DNA of 64,000 bases from Desulfomonile tiedjei (GCA_016212925.1 JACRDF010000010.1:124001-188000), one strand, 5' to 3'; positions 5,939-15,471 are shown, counted from the first letter of the stretch. Notes: generated by a model from the sequence alone, not told the origin. Numbers and translations are program-made.

Positions 5939-8596
5939 TCAATTGGCAGATCCGTCGGCTTGAGCCGCAGGGCAGGTGGGTTCAGGGAGGTGGTTGATAA
6001 CCGATCTGATGTCGTTGAGGATTTTCTTGCGGTAGCGTTCGACGGAAACGCTGTTAGCCATGACCATGTCCAACTGGCGGGTATGGATGATGAGGTACCC
6101 GAGGATTCGCAGGCGTTCCTTCATGAATTCTTCGGGGTGCCCTTCGATGCGTGCGAAGCAGTTGTCTTCCTTCACTTCGGACCGGAAATCGAATTCCTCG
6201 AGAATGCCGCCGACGAAAACCGCTCGCTTCACCCGGCGAGGATAATCCGCTGCGCCACCCTTGAAGGAGAAGCTGATGTAGTTCTCGCTCGGACGGTCAC
6301 TTACAAGGGCTTCGACAGTTGAAAAATGAAAACCGAAGCGAGACGTGAGGCTGCAGAAATTCTTGGAAATCATGAAGTAGTTCCGGGCCGCGTACGGCGA
6401 ATCCATAGACGGGTCCAGCGCAGGATTGGTCGTGGCCTGGAACAAAATGTTCATGAGACCGCCGGAATCCACCGGAGGAGGGCCTGCCCAAGGGACCGCA
6501 ACCGCTCCTTCCCACAATGCCACCATCGGGATTGAAAGGATGTTGTCCAACTGGACAAACTTGCCCTCCACGTCTTGCTTGAATCCGTCGTCCAGATTGA
6601 TGATCCACCATTGCATCGGGACATCACATACGAGTTGTTTGCTGGAACGTTCCGAGAAATGGTGCTCCTTGCCGAAATTAAACATCTCATGGACGGATTT
6701 CTCATGGCAGAAACGGGTTATATCGTGAAGGGTCTCACATTTCTTCGGATGGAATTCCGGAGCGTCCGGGTCCAAGAGGTTCAAAGGGACTATATGAGCA
6801 GACACGCGCTCGAGCATTTCATAAATGGGGCTACCTGCCATCAAGTTCTTTTTCGGCTTTTGCCCGGCCAACAAAGACTCTATCTGACCACGATAAATCG
6901 TGGCGCCTTCCGCGTCCACCGTGACCATCTCCCCGTTCTTCATAGTTTCAGTGGCGCCCGGGACTCCGAAAAGCGCGGGCACCCCGAATTCTCTTGCCAC
7001 GTTCGCGAGATGGCCGGCCACACCACCTAGTTCCGTGACCACCGCGGCTGCACGGCCCAAAAGCGGGGCCCATCTGGGCAAGGATTGCGCGGTAACCAGG
7101 ACTGCTCCTTGTGGAAACTTCAGTTTGTCCACATCATTTTTCACAATGAAAACCGGACCATATGCGACGCCAGGGGAAGCAGTGACTCCACCTTTGGCAA
7201 TGGCCTGATCCTCTCCGACTTCAACGGGAAGGGCCACGCTGGAGCTGCGTTTCACGTCCGGTTGTTTGAGTGGTCTGCATTGCAAAATGTAAATGGCCCC
7301 GTCCTGGTTGATGGCCCACTCGATATCTTGGGGCGAACCGTAGTATTCTTCCAGCCGCACGGCCATGGAAGCCAATTCCAGCGCTTGATCGTCGGTTACG
7401 GATTGCGACGCGCTCTTGTCTCCCGTCAAATCCATGCGACAGACACCTTCTTCGGGAAAGCAGACGAACTCGCGCTCCTTGACCTTGATTTGCTTGTGGG
7501 AAATGGAAAATCGAGGCTCTCGAGCCACAACAAAAAGATCAGGGTCAACGCTTCCGTCAACCACGGCCTTGGGCAATCCCCAAACGGAATTGATGAAGAC
7601 CGATTTGTCCCGAATATTCAGCGGGTTGCAAGAATACATGACCCCGCCGGACGCCGCGTTTACCATGGCCATGCAACCGACGCACATAGCCACATCCTCG
7701 TCGGGGATTCCTCGGTTCAACCGGTAAGTTACCGCGGGCAGGCCGTACTTGCTCGCGACAACTTCTTTGTACGCCTGGATGATGTTCTCCGCACTCACGT
7801 TCAGTTCGGAACGGAATTGCCCGGCAAACGACGTGCCCGCCGCGTCTTCGCCGAGTGCGCTGCTCCTGAGCGAGACCCTGACTCCGGGGGCCGTTGCTCG
7901 TTCCACCTCGTCATAGGCCGCCATGACCTCTTGTTCGACTTCTTCAGGGACCGAAGCGCTGATAATCAGTTGCTGAATGCCCGCGCTCAATCTGTACAAA
8001 TCATCCATCCCTTCGGGGTTAGTAGATTGAATGCGACGATCGATCTCTGTCTGGAGATCGTTGTGTTCCACGAATCTTTGGTACGCCAGTGAAGAGATCA
8101 CGAAACCGCTCGGCACCGGAAGACCGATGTCATTTCTTATTTCGGCGACGTTGGCCATTTTGCTTCCCACCTGATCGACCATGCTCCGGTCGATGGAGGA
8201 GAAAGGCAATACCAACCGGTCACCCGGAGAGGTCCTTTTGGATACCAGCTCCTGGTTCATCCGGTCTTGAATTGCTCGAAAGCGATCAAAAAGGTCGGCA
8301 TACTTGCCGGGAGCCAGTTCGTCGAGGTGTTTAATGATCTTGAAGACATTTACCGAAGCGGCCGTGCAATGGGATCTGACAAAAGCCATACCGAAGGTCT
8401 GCCCGTCGTGCAGAGCCTTCTCCATATCGCTCATAATTTCAAGTGCTTTGTTGTTTGCTGTGAGAAGAAGTTTGAAGCTGTGATAGCGTGTGGCGAACGC
8501 GGCTCGAAGCTCCTGGACGGTCGAGCCGTCCGGACCTTCCCTACCGCGACCGAAGATCTTGCTTAACAATCTGCCTAATCTGACCATTGATCGCAT
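5939..8596 (-). CDS. PEP synthase/PPDK-like phosphotransferase with novel C-terminal domain
   Basis: An 885-residue cytoplasmic protein. After a helical N terminus (1-125), residues about 135-445 form a pyruvate-phosphate-dikinase-type ATP-binding domain, with VSLRSSALGEDAAGTSFAGQ at 241-260 and ALELASMAVRLEEYYGSPQDIEW further on. Residues about 465-575 are the swivelling phosphohistidine domain, with TELGGVAGHLANVAREFGVP and His529 as the likely phospho-acceptor. The PEP/pyruvate TIM barrel of true PEP synthase (PpsA) and PPDK is missing. Instead about 300 residues (580-885) match nothing I know. By analogy with rifampicin phosphotransferase and related enzymes, it may move phosphate from ATP through the histidine to another substrate. 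It is monocistronic; ATG at 8596, alternative ATG at 8587. Confidence 0.85.
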   Translation of the reverse strand: MRSMVRLGRLLSKIFGRGREGPDGSTVQELRAAFATRYHSFKLLLTANNKALEIMSDMEKALHDGQTFGMAFVRSHCTAASVNVFKIIKHLDELAPGKYADLFDRFRAIQDRMNQELVSKRTSPGDRLVLPFSSIDRSMVDQVGSKMANVAEIRNDIGLPVPSGFVISSLAYQRFVEHNDLQTEIDRRIQSTNPEGMDDLYRLSAGIQQLIISASVPEEVEQEVMAAYDEVERATAPGVRVSLRSSALGEDAAGTSFAGQFRSELNVSAENIIQAYKEVVASKYGLPAVTYRLNRGIPDEDVAMCVGCMAMVNAASGGVMYSCNPLNIRDKSVFINSVWGLPKAVVDGSVDPDLFVVAREPRFSISHKQIKVKEREFVCFPEEGVCRMDLTGDKSASQSVTDDQALELASMAVRLEEYYGSPQDIEWAINQDGAIYILQCRPLKQPDVKRSSSVALPVEVGEDQAIAKGGVTASPGVAYGPVFIVKNDVDKLKFPQGAVLVTAQSLPRWAPLLGRAAAVVTELGGVAGHLANVAREFGVPALFGVPGATETMKNGEMVTVDAEGATIYRGQIESLLAGQKPKKNLMAGSPIYEMLERVSAHIVPLNLLDPDAPEFHPKKCETLHDITRFCHEKSVHEMFNFGKEHHFSERSSKQLVCDVPMQWWIINLDDGFKQDVEGKFVQLDNILSIPMVALWEGAVAVPWAGPPPVDSGGLMNILFQATTNPALDPSMDSPYAARNYFMISKNFCSLTSRFGFHFSTVEALVSDRPSENYISFSFKGGAADYPRRVKRAVFVGGILEEFDFRSEVKEDNCFARIEGHPEEFMKERLRILGYLIIHTRQLDMVMANSVSVERYRKKILNDIRSVINHLPEPTCPAAQADGSAN

Positions 8597-8799
8597 GCAA
8601 TCCGTGTAGTTCCGCTGCCCTTAACATTTTTCGGTCAGTCCGGAGATTAGTTTAATTTTGAACCAAAAAGACTCTTGAGTCTACCGTTGTGTGACCTACT
8701 ACAGAAGCCTTTTTGACAGACAAGTGGAAAAGACGATTGTTCCTCCAAATGCATTATGCGGATGTTATCGTCCCCAGGGATAACTGCCGGAACGGTGTT

Positions 8800-8854
8800 G
8801 GTGGGACGGGCATCTTGCCCGTCATTCTGCGACAGGCAGGATGCCTGTCCCACC
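8800..8854. repeat. GGTGGGACGGGCATC dispersed inverted repeat
   Basis: Arms GGTGGGACGGGCATC (8800-8814) and GGATGCCTGTCCCACC (839-854 of the same kilobase) are near-perfect complements around a 24-base centre that itself holds a second pair (CCCGTC/GACAGG). It lies in the 400-base spacer between the PEP-synthase-like gene and the next minus-strand gene. Confidence 0.75.
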
Positions 8855-8926
8855 AGAGCCGAAGAAGGAACTGGCGGAGGCCATCCGATGAACCGTTACA
8901 TTCGAATGAGCGTCCAAACAAGCAAA

Positions 8927-8968
8927 TTGCGGGGAGAACCTCTTTTGGCAAAAGGGTCTCTCCCGCAA
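8927..8968. repeat. GGGGAG-type palindromic element, copy 2
   Basis: TTGCGGGGAGAACC and the complementary right arm ending CTCCCGCAA flank TCTTTTGGCAAAAGGG. The preceding GCGTCCAAACAAGCAAA resembles the bases before copy 1 (GCGTTCAAAAGAGTAAA). It lies 30 bases past the stop of the minus-strand gene at 8996 and could also act as its transcription end. Confidence 0.7.
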
Positions 8969-8995
8969 GTAATTTGTATGGGGGGCAAATTCTTA

Positions 8996-9706
8996 TTAAA
9001 CCTCTTTTTTCGCGCCGGCCTTCATTTGCAGACCGATGCCTTCGAATAGGAAGAGTACCGCGATTCCCCACCACAGAGTATAGATGACGTAAAAGATCAG
9101 CGAGAACGACAATATGCCCATCTTAGATGAGGCGCTTTCCGGTTCGATTGTGAAGAAGTTGTAGCCTACTTCCACGCCTTTCTTCACCACGTCGCCCAAG
9201 AAAGCGGCTTCTTTGAACTTAGCCTGCCTCTTGAGGTCTTTGTCCATTTCCTTGAACGTGGCCCACCAGGAGTAGAGTACTTCTCGTCCGGGAAAGCCGT
9301 ACTTTGTCTGAAGTTCCGCGTCACGATTGTTAAACATGGCTTCCGAATCCTTGAGGGAAGCCCCCATGACCGCGCCCAAATCGCCGGTGATTTTTAGCTG
9401 TCCGGCTTCTTCCGTCGCCTTGGCACCGGCGGAAGTAAGCAACTTCGAGGCCCGTTGGGTACTCTGCTGATCTTTGAACTTCACGCTAACGTCAAATTTG
9501 ACGCCTTCGTATGCCTTGTTTTTCTTCAGCATGTCGGGAAAATAATTTGTCGAACCCTTGGAAATCGAGTTGAATAGCCTGTCTGCGGCCCTCAGCGCAT
9601 TTTCGCCGTGGCCGAAATAGGGGAGGAACATAATAACCAACACGATCAGAAAGGTGATCGCAAGAAGGAGTCCCTTGATGAACGATCCTTTGTCTTTAAC
9701 TAGCAT
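8996..9706 (-). CDS. Two-helix membrane protein paired with TauE/SafE exporter
   Basis: A 236-residue protein with a hydrophobic helix near each end (about residues 11-30, FIKGLLLAITFLIVLVIMFL, and about 200-222, ILSFSLIFYVIYTLWWGIAV) and a roughly 165-residue polar domain between, probably periplasmic. The polar part is rich in Lys, Ala and Phe and includes NYFPDMLKKNKAYEGVKFDV. I do not recognise a named domain. It starts 4 bases after the stop of the upstream TauE/SafE gene, so the two are almost certainly co-transcribed and translationally linked. It may be an accessory subunit of that exporter. Function otherwise unknown. Confidence 0.75.
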   Translation of the reverse strand: MLVKDKGSFIKGLLLAITFLIVLVIMFLPYFGHGENALRAADRLFNSISKGSTNYFPDMLKKNKAYEGVKFDVSVKFKDQQSTQRASKLLTSAGAKATEEAGQLKITGDLGAVMGASLKDSEAMFNNRDAELQTKYGFPGREVLYSWWATFKEMDKDLKRQAKFKEAAFLGDVVKKGVEVGYNFFTIEPESASSKMGILSFSLIFYVIYTLWWGIAVLFLFEGIGLQMKAGAKKEV

Positions 9707-9710
9707 CTTA

Positions 9711-10991
9711 TCAGACCTCCCCTCTCAATATCTTTGTGCTGCCGAGGAACTTGCCTATGACCCACAGGGCGAAGATGCCGATTACGACGAAGAAGATCAC
9801 TAAGCCGGCGAAACTCAGTCCTTTAGCCAGTGATTCTGAGATGTTGATTATTTCCATCTGGTTGAGTTTTTCAGGAAGGGCAAAGAATCGGTTAACAAAC
9901 CCCGCGAGAATGGACAGCGCGTAGAATCCTCGAATGTAAATGCCCCGGACCACTTTAGTGGTAAGCGCGCCGATCTGGATTCCAATAAGCGAGCCCAGGA
10001 GCATGCCCATTGCCAGGGTGTAAAAAATAAATCCGTAAATCGCGTACTGGGCAATTGAGGCGAATCCTGCGGTGAATATGATTTGGAGAATGTCCGTACC
10101 AACGGTGGTGAAGGACGAAACTCCCAAGATGTAAACAAACATCGGGAAGGTCAGGAATCCGCCGCCCACACCCATAATAGCTGCGGCAAACCCTACAATA
10201 GCTCCGCAAATGGCCACAAAGAGCGCCGGGATCTTCTTACCGCCGGGTACCAGGTCTTCATCGAAAGTTATTGTGGGAGGAATATTTGCCGCCTGAAGCT
10301 TGGCCGGCAGTCCGACTTTCCCAGTGGCGGCCTCGTCTCCATGGGCACTTTCTCCGTGGTGAGCCCCAACGTCTCCAGGGGCTTTCCGAAGCTTAAGGAA
10401 ATCGAAGAGGGAGTAGAAACCCAAAAAACCCAACAAAACAACATAAACTACACTGATGAAAAGGTCACTCAACACCGGGTCCTTTTCATACAACCATCTG
10501 TTTATCATTCCACCAGCGACCACTCCGCCGCCGGAGCCGACCAGGAACGCAACCGCCAGCGAAACCGAGACATTTCCCAGTTTCTTGTGGACCGCGGTGC
10601 CCATGATGGCTTTCGCGAAGATGTGAAAGAGATCGGTTCCGACGGCCAAGATCCCTTTAACATTCACGCTCATGAGCGCCGGAGTTATGATGAAACCGCC
10701 TCCTGCTCCTATACAGCCGGTTATCAATCCTGCACACAGACCGATGAGTATGGTGATCACAAAGATGAATGGGTCGTAAAAGGCGGGCTGGTACGCTTTG
10801 TACCCGCCCAGAAACTGGGGAAGGTCTGCTGCGCACGCGAGTCCGGTCAGCAACGCGGGAATCAGCATGAGCCCCAGTAGGTACAACTTCTTCTTGTCTC
10901 TCAGTATGTTCATGGACGTCTCATAGTCCCATTTAGCATGGGCCGCCGACGCGATCACGAACATCCGATATAGCTCTCTTCCCCATTTCAT
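9711..10991 (-). CDS. TauE/SafE-family anion exporter
   Basis: A 426-residue polytopic inner-membrane protein of the TauE/SafE family (PF01925), which moves sulfite, sulfoacetate or related organosulfur anions. The paired family repeats are clear: GCIGAGGGFIITPALM in the first half and AIMGVGGGFLTFPMFVYILG in the second. Between them is a roughly 50-residue hydrophilic loop rich in His, Gly and Glu (GAHHGESAHGDEAATGK). The ATG at 10991 is chosen because GGAGGAAGTGGA precedes it; an upstream start would add 18 unrelated residues. It heads a two-gene unit with the membrane protein at 8996. In a sulfate reducer, sulfite or sulfonate handling would be a natural role, but the substrate cannot be told from sequence. 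Confidence 0.9.
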   Translation of the reverse strand: MKWGRELYRMFVIASAAHAKWDYETSMNILRDKKKLYLLGLMLIPALLTGLACAADLPQFLGGYKAYQPAFYDPFIFVITILIGLCAGLITGCIGAGGGFIITPALMSVNVKGILAVGTDLFHIFAKAIMGTAVHKKLGNVSVSLAVAFLVGSGGGVVAGGMINRWLYEKDPVLSDLFISVVYVVLLGFLGFYSLFDFLKLRKAPGDVGAHHGESAHGDEAATGKVGLPAKLQAANIPPTITFDEDLVPGGKKIPALFVAICGAIVGFAAAIMGVGGGFLTFPMFVYILGVSSFTTVGTDILQIIFTAGFASIAQYAIYGFIFYTLAMGMLLGSLIGIQIGALTTKVVRGIYIRGFYALSILAGFVNRFFALPEKLNQMEIINISESLAKGLSFAGLVIFFVVIGIFALWVIGKFLGSTKILRGEV

Positions 10992-11151
10992 TCCACTTCC
11001 TCCATGCCGAGTTGTAGGTAGGCTAAGCTGCCGTAAATAGTGCAACGGTCATGCCACGACTGTCCCCAACAACCGCGGACGATACTGGCTTGAAATAATC
11101 CGCGATTTGAACACAAGCCACAAGGGCCTCCTGGAATCGCAATGCACCCCG

Positions 11152-11232
11152 CTGTCAGAATTCTTTACACTCTGGAAAAGAACATGGCGGTTACGCAAGC
11201 CACTGTCAGGATCTTTTACGTTTTGAAAATGA
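11152..11232. promoter_or_regulatory. Two direct repeats, CTGTCAGAATTCTTTACA-like
   Basis: Positions 11152-11181 and 11203-11232 share 22 of 30 bases and are spaced 51 bp apart, about five helical turns. They lie in the 333-base spacer upstream of the TauE/SafE gene and may be paired activator sites. No gene is seen in the rest of this spacer. Confidence 0.4.
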
Positions 11233-11324
11233 ATGATTTTTATGCCACGGAGAGAGGTATGCGCGTTTGTACATTATTTGGCCGGCAAATGTCAATTATC
11301 CGAGGAGGGCGCGGGGACGGCCCC

Positions 11325-11759
11325 TCAAGATCTATCAGTGGAAACCAACAAAGATTCGGGTATCCGGCACTCTTCGTCTTCTTCGCGGCACCATTTTTTC
11401 TTGTACGCGTCCTGCAATTTATAGAGCAATTCATCTATGTCCATAGGCTTCATCAGATAGTCGAAAGCCCCCAACTCCATTCCTTGAATAGCGACCTCCA
11501 CACTGGCATGCCCGGTTAGCATTATAACCTCCACTCCAGGACGGATCTTCTTGATCTCCCGTAGTGTCTGTATACCGTCCATGTCCGGCATGCGGACGTC
11601 GAGCACTACTACATCGACCGGGGTCTCCTTCAAGACATCGAGGGCCTCCTTACCGTTTGAAGCGGAGAAGACCTCAAGTTTCCTCTTCTTGAGCCTCTTG
11701 ACGAGCGTTTCCAAGAAATCGGGCTCATCATCCACCAAAAGCACTCTGAACTCAGTCAC
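11325..11759 (-). CDS. Single-domain response regulator (CheY-like receiver)
   Basis: A 144-residue protein: one receiver domain (about 1-122) with acidic pocket Asp10-Asp11, phospho-acceptor Asp54 in VVVLDVRMPDMDG, the conserved Thr in MLTGHAS and the Lys in YLMKPMD. A short charged tail (KKKWCREEDEECRIPESLLV) replaces an output domain. The receiver most resembles NtrC-type regulators. It lies 76 bases downstream of pilT on the same strand, so it may be read from the recA-pilT unit; receivers of this kind often control motility or sensor kinases by protein contact. The partner kinase is not evident here. Confidence 0.9.
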   Translation of the reverse strand: MTEFRVLLVDDEPDFLETLVKRLKKRKLEVFSASNGKEALDVLKETPVDVVVLDVRMPDMDGIQTLREIKKIRPGVEVIMLTGHASVEVAIQGMELGAFDYLMKPMDIDELLYKLQDAYKKKWCREEDEECRIPESLLVSTDRS

Positions 11760-11835
11760 TTGCTTAACCTCCCGAAGAGGGACTGGTTTGTTAAGATCTC
11801 AATGCACCCTCGTGGCCGGAGAAGCGTACTTTCCG

Positions 11836-12939
11836 TCAGGCATTCATTTCCCACCGGCCTTCCGACGTGCCGCTGATCCCTCTGACAAAGAGAGCGAAGT
11901 CATCCGGGTTAGTCGCGGCTGCCAGCGCAGCTTCGTATGAGATGAGCTTTGATTTAAACAACTGCATCAGCGACTGGTCGAACGTTTGCATGCCATAATT
12001 GATGTGCCCTTCGGATATGGCGTCTCTTATTTCCCGAATCCTCAGTTCATCGCTGATGCACTCCCGAATGCGCGACGTGGAAATGAGGATCTCCACCGCG
12101 GGGACCCGCCCTTTCCCGTCGTCTCTCGACAGAAGGCGCTGAGATATTATTCCCTTGAGTATTCCCGACAGCTGCAATCTGATAGAGCCTTGGTGTTCCA
12201 ACGGAAACGCCGCGATAATGCGGTTTACGGTCTCGGTCGCATCCAACGTGTGCAGGGTGCTGAAGACCAGATGTCCGGTCTCAGCCGCTAACATGGCAAT
12301 TTGTATGGTCTCCAGATCTCTCATTTCGCCGACGAGAATTACGTCGGGGTCCTCACGCAGTGCGGCTCGAAGAGCATTTTGGAAAGTAAGAGTATCTTGC
12401 CCCACCTCGCGCTGGTTGATGATGCTTTTCCGGTCCCTGTGCAGAAATTCGATGGGATCTTCGATGGTCACGATGTGACAATTCCGATATGCATTGATAT
12501 GGTTAATCATTGCGGCCAAAGTGGTGGACTTCCCGGACCCTGTGGTACCCGTGACGAGGACCATTCCTCTATTCTCCATCGCTATCTTCTCCACAATGGG
12601 AGGAAGGGTGAGGTCCTTTACCATAGGCGGCTCCGATGGAATGCTTCGAAACACCATGGCTATGGAATCCCTCTGGGAGAAGACGTTGACGCGAAATCGC
12701 GCCAACTTGGGTACGCCATAGGCCATATCCAGCTCTTTGGTCTTAGTAAAAATCTCACGCTGACGCTCGTTCATGACCGAAAGCGCCACTCGCCTGATCT
12801 CGTCCGGCGTCAACCTGTCTTCCCCTCTCATGGGCGCGAGCACGCCGTTGGTGCGTGTCACCGGAGGAAGAGGCACCTTCAGATGGACATCGGAGGCCCC
12901 CATCTCAACCGCTTTTTTCAGAATTTCATCAAGATCCAT
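11836..12939 (-). CDS. pilT: PilT-family twitching-motility ATPase
   Basis: A 367-residue secretion-type ATPase. PilT retracts type IV pili by hexameric ATP hydrolysis at the inner-membrane base. Visible are the N-terminal GASDVHLK element, Walker A GTTGSGKST, the Asp box (TIEDPIEFLH), Walker B (EDPDVILVGEMRD), the His box (TGHLVFSTLHT) and the PilT-type segment VPAVEILI. Length is slightly above the classical PilT (about 345). The ATG at 12939 directly follows the recA stop with one base between; an upstream ATG at 12963 would overlap recA. No other pilus gene is in the window, so PilT versus PilU is not settled. Confidence 0.92.
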   Translation of the reverse strand: MDLDEILKKAVEMGASDVHLKVPLPPVTRTNGVLAPMRGEDRLTPDEIRRVALSVMNERQREIFTKTKELDMAYGVPKLARFRVNVFSQRDSIAMVFRSIPSEPPMVKDLTLPPIVEKIAMENRGMVLVTGTTGSGKSTTLAAMINHINAYRNCHIVTIEDPIEFLHRDRKSIINQREVGQDTLTFQNALRAALREDPDVILVGEMRDLETIQIAMLAAETGHLVFSTLHTLDATETVNRIIAAFPLEHQGSIRLQLSGILKGIISQRLLSRDDGKGRVPAVEILISTSRIRECISDELRIREIRDAISEGHINYGMQTFDQSLMQLFKSKLISYEAALAAATNPDDFALFVRGISGTSEGRWEMNA

Positions 12940-12940
12940 T

Positions 12941-14035
12941 TCAATCCCCGACTTCCAAAGCACTTTCTAGGTCGTCACCGGGCTCGTATTGGGCGGCAAG
13001 CACGATACCTTTTTGTTCCAAGAGCCGAGCACGAATGGCGTACATGATTTCCAGGTTTTCCTTGAGAAACTGTTTTGCGTTTTCCCGGCCCTGGCCAATG
13101 CGTTCGTCGCCGTAGGAATACCATGCGCCGGACTTGTCTATGATGGCTGCCTCGACTCCCAAATCCAGGATTTCTCCTGCAATTGAAATGCCTTCATTGT
13201 ACATGATGTCGAATTCCACCTGCTGAAAAGGCGGAGATAATTTGTTTTTGACCACCTTGACCCTTGTTCTGGATCCGACAATGGCCTCGCCGTCCTTGAT
13301 TTGCCCTATACGGCGGATGTCCAGCCTCAAAGAAGCATAGAACTTCAGGGCGTTCCCGCCCGTGGTTGTTTCCGGATTGCCAAACATTATTCCTATCTTC
13401 TGTCTCATCTGGTTGGTAAAGATCACGGCCGCCTGAGAGCGTGCAATTGCCGCAGTAAGCTTTCGCAGGGCCTGCGACATCAGACGCGCTTGAAGGCCCA
13501 TGTGAGCGTCGCCCATTTCACCTTCTATCTCGGCCTTAGGGACTAGCGCGGCAACCGAGTCAATTACAACCACGTCCATTGCGCCTGATCGAACCAGGAT
13601 CTCAGTAATTTCCAGAGCTTGCTCGCCAGTGTCGGGCTGGGAGACGAGGAGTTCATCGGTGTTGACACCCAGCCTGCGGGCATAATGAACGTCGAGAGCG
13701 TGCTCTGCATCGACAAAAGCAGCGAAACCACCCCTTTTTTGAGCTTCCGCAATTACATGCAGGCACAGCGTGGTCTTTCCGGATGATTCCGGACCGTAAA
13801 TCTCGACGATTCTCCCCTGGGGAATTCCCCCGACGCCTGTGGCGATGTCAAGGCCAAGAGATCCTGTGGAGATGGTCTTAATGTCGGGAATGACGCCCCC
13901 GGCGCCCAGCTTCATTATTGAGCCTCTGCCGAACTGGCGTTCGATCTGGGAAACCGCCATTTCCACCGCTCTTGCCTTTTCAGAATCGGGTAGATTCCCG
14001 TTCGGGATTTCTCTCCCTTTTCTAGGTTTGGCCAT
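12941..14035 (-). CDS. recA: Recombinase RecA
   Basis: A 364-residue RecA: homologous recombination filament ATPase and LexA co-protease. Walker A is GPESSGKTT, the L1 region reads [20 protein letters not shown]2 is [20 protein letters not shown] and the C-terminal domain ([11 protein letters not shown]) is present. The ATG at 14035 follows AAAGGAAC and yields the usual N terminus; the open frame further upstream would add 25 unrelated residues. It is followed by pilT with one base between, an unusual arrangement since recX is the common neighbour. No clear SOS box was identified upstream. Confidence 0.98.
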   Translation of the reverse strand: MAKPRKGREIPNGNLPDSEKARAVEMAVSQIERQFGRGSIMKLGAGGVIPDIKTISTGSLGLDIATGVGGIPQGRIVEIYGPESSGKTTLCLHVIAEAQKRGGFAAFVDAEHALDVHYARRLGVNTDELLVSQPDTGEQALEITEILVRSGAMDVVVIDSVAALVPKAEIEGEMGDAHMGLQARLMSQALRKLTAAIARSQAAVIFTNQMRQKIGIMFGNPETTTGGNALKFYASLRLDIRRIGQIKDGEAIVGSRTRVKVVKNKLSPPFQQVEFDIMYNEGISIAGEILDLGVEAAIIDKSGAWYSYGDERIGQGRENAKQFLKENLEIMYAIRARLLEQKGIVLAAQYEPGDDLESALEVGD

Positions 14036-14307
14036 CAACGTTCCTTTCTTTTGACTCGGAGCGATCTGCAACGCGGGAAAAAGCCGCTTGGTCTTGAAAG
14101 TACGGAGCATGATTTTAACTCATTGTCATAAAAGACTGAACCCTTTATGTGAAAAATAGTCTTAATGTCTCGGAAGCTCATTTCAAGAGGCCTTGTCTCG
14201 CCCGGAGTCAAAAAAACAGCGGCACATCCGCTATTCGGATTGCTCTCTGGACAAAGATTCTGCTCTAATGATAGGAAGAATTCAAGGATTTTGGGCCCGA
14301 CAAAGTT

Positions 14308-15339
14308 ATGAGGCTCCAGAGGCGAATTGAGAGGCACAAGGTGCACGTTGTTTCAGCCAGTCGCAGAACCGACATACCGTCCTTTCATGCCGAATGGTTT
14401 ATGCAGAGGATTCGTGAGGGATTCGTGCGCGTCTTGTCACCATTTGGAGGCGGAGTCCTCGAAGTGTCCCTTGCTCCTGAAGATGTGATCGCCATCGTCT
14501 TTTGGACAAAGAATGCTGCTCCAATTTTGCCTCACCTGGAGGAACTGCGTAACTTAGGGCATTGTTTCACTTTTCTGTACACGATAAATAATTATCCTGC
14601 CTTTGTGGAACCGGCCGTCCCGGAATGGGGTCACACTAAGAGTATTGTGGAGCAATTGTCCAAGCGGTTTCCTCAAGCAGCGTTCCGGTGGCGATACGAC
14701 ACCATAGTGCTTGGCGAATCCTTGGACTGGAAGTGGCATGTAAGGAATTTTCGCGGGCTGTGCAGATCACTGGCGCCTTATGCCACGGAGTGCATTTTCA
14801 GTTTTTGTGACTATTACCGAAAGACAACTAAGAATATGGAGCGCGGCATGCCGGATCACTGGAAACCCGGCGAGGCTCAATGCAAGGAGATGGCTGAAGA
14901 AATGGCTGCCGTGGCTAAGGAGTGGGGCATCTCTGTCGCCTCCTGTGCGCACGATTTCCTCATGTCGGACAATGTGGCCAAAGCCAAGTGTATCGACCCC
15001 GCATTTCTCGCTCGGGTGGTGGACTCACCGGAAAGACTAGCCGCTGTTACGGACCTGAAACGGGCCCCCACTAGGAAGGATTGCGGGTGCGCGGCTTCAA
15101 GGGATGTGGGAGCGTACGACACTTGCCTGCACGGTTGTCTATACTGCTACGCAAACGCGAATCCTGAAACCGCGGCAAGGAATGTCGAATTTGTCCGAAA
15201 AGATTCAGCCTGCCTCGATCCGAGAGCCGCGGGGGTAACCCCAGGAACCGATATCCGGATTGGCCGCAACAACAACACGGCCGCGGATACGTGCGACAAG
15301 AAGCCCCGGCCCCGTGGTGGGGTTTCCAGCCAGGCGTAA
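14308..15339 (+). CDS. DUF1848 protein with radical-SAM-like cysteine motif
   Basis: A 343-residue protein of the DUF1848 family (PF08902). N-terminal VVSASRRTDIPSFHAEWFM and IVFWTKNAAPILPHL are family hallmarks, and the C-terminal half carries cysteines in KDCGCAASRDVGAYDTC followed by HGCLYCYAN, reminiscent of radical-SAM and spore photoproduct lyase-like iron-sulfur sites. A TIM-barrel-like enzyme with an Fe-S cluster is likely; the reaction is unknown. The start is the first ATG of the frame at 14308; VHVVSASRRTD close behind it shows the N terminus is near here. The last 50 residues are Arg/Thr/Gly-rich and may extend past the family domain. Confidence 0.85.
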   Translation: MRLQRRIERHKVHVVSASRRTDIPSFHAEWFMQRIREGFVRVLSPFGGGVLEVSLAPEDVIAIVFWTKNAAPILPHLEELRNLGHCFTFLYTINNYPAFVEPAVPEWGHTKSIVEQLSKRFPQAAFRWRYDTIVLGESLDWKWHVRNFRGLCRSLAPYATECIFSFCDYYRKTTKNMERGMPDHWKPGEAQCKEMAEEMAAVAKEWGISVASCAHDFLMSDNVAKAKCIDPAFLARVVDSPERLAAVTDLKRAPTRKDCGCAASRDVGAYDTCLHGCLYCYANANPETAARNVEFVRKDSACLDPRAAGVTPGTDIRIGRNNNTAADTCDKKPRPRGGVSSQA

Positions 15340-15471
15340 AGCGAAAAATGGAAGGCTTCATGCGGATAATGGTTGTCAGAACGGGAAAAAATTCTATGAT
15401 ATGTACATAGAGGGTCATGCACGAGACCGAGTAATTGAGGTTCGCCCATGATCAGAGGGAAAACTTAGAAA

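Noticed and set aside
7085-8092. Plus-strand 335-codon frame opposite the PEP-synthase-like gene
   Set aside because: Antisense shadow; no known domain, and the minus strand carries clear family motifs.
10083-10880. Plus-strand 265-codon frame opposite the TauE/SafE gene
   Set aside because: Composition is low in hydrophobic residues and shows no family; it mirrors the transporter codons.
11181-11205. Sigma-54 promoter at TGGCGGTTACGCA
   Set aside because: The GG and GC elements are 7 bases apart instead of 10, so the core does not fit.
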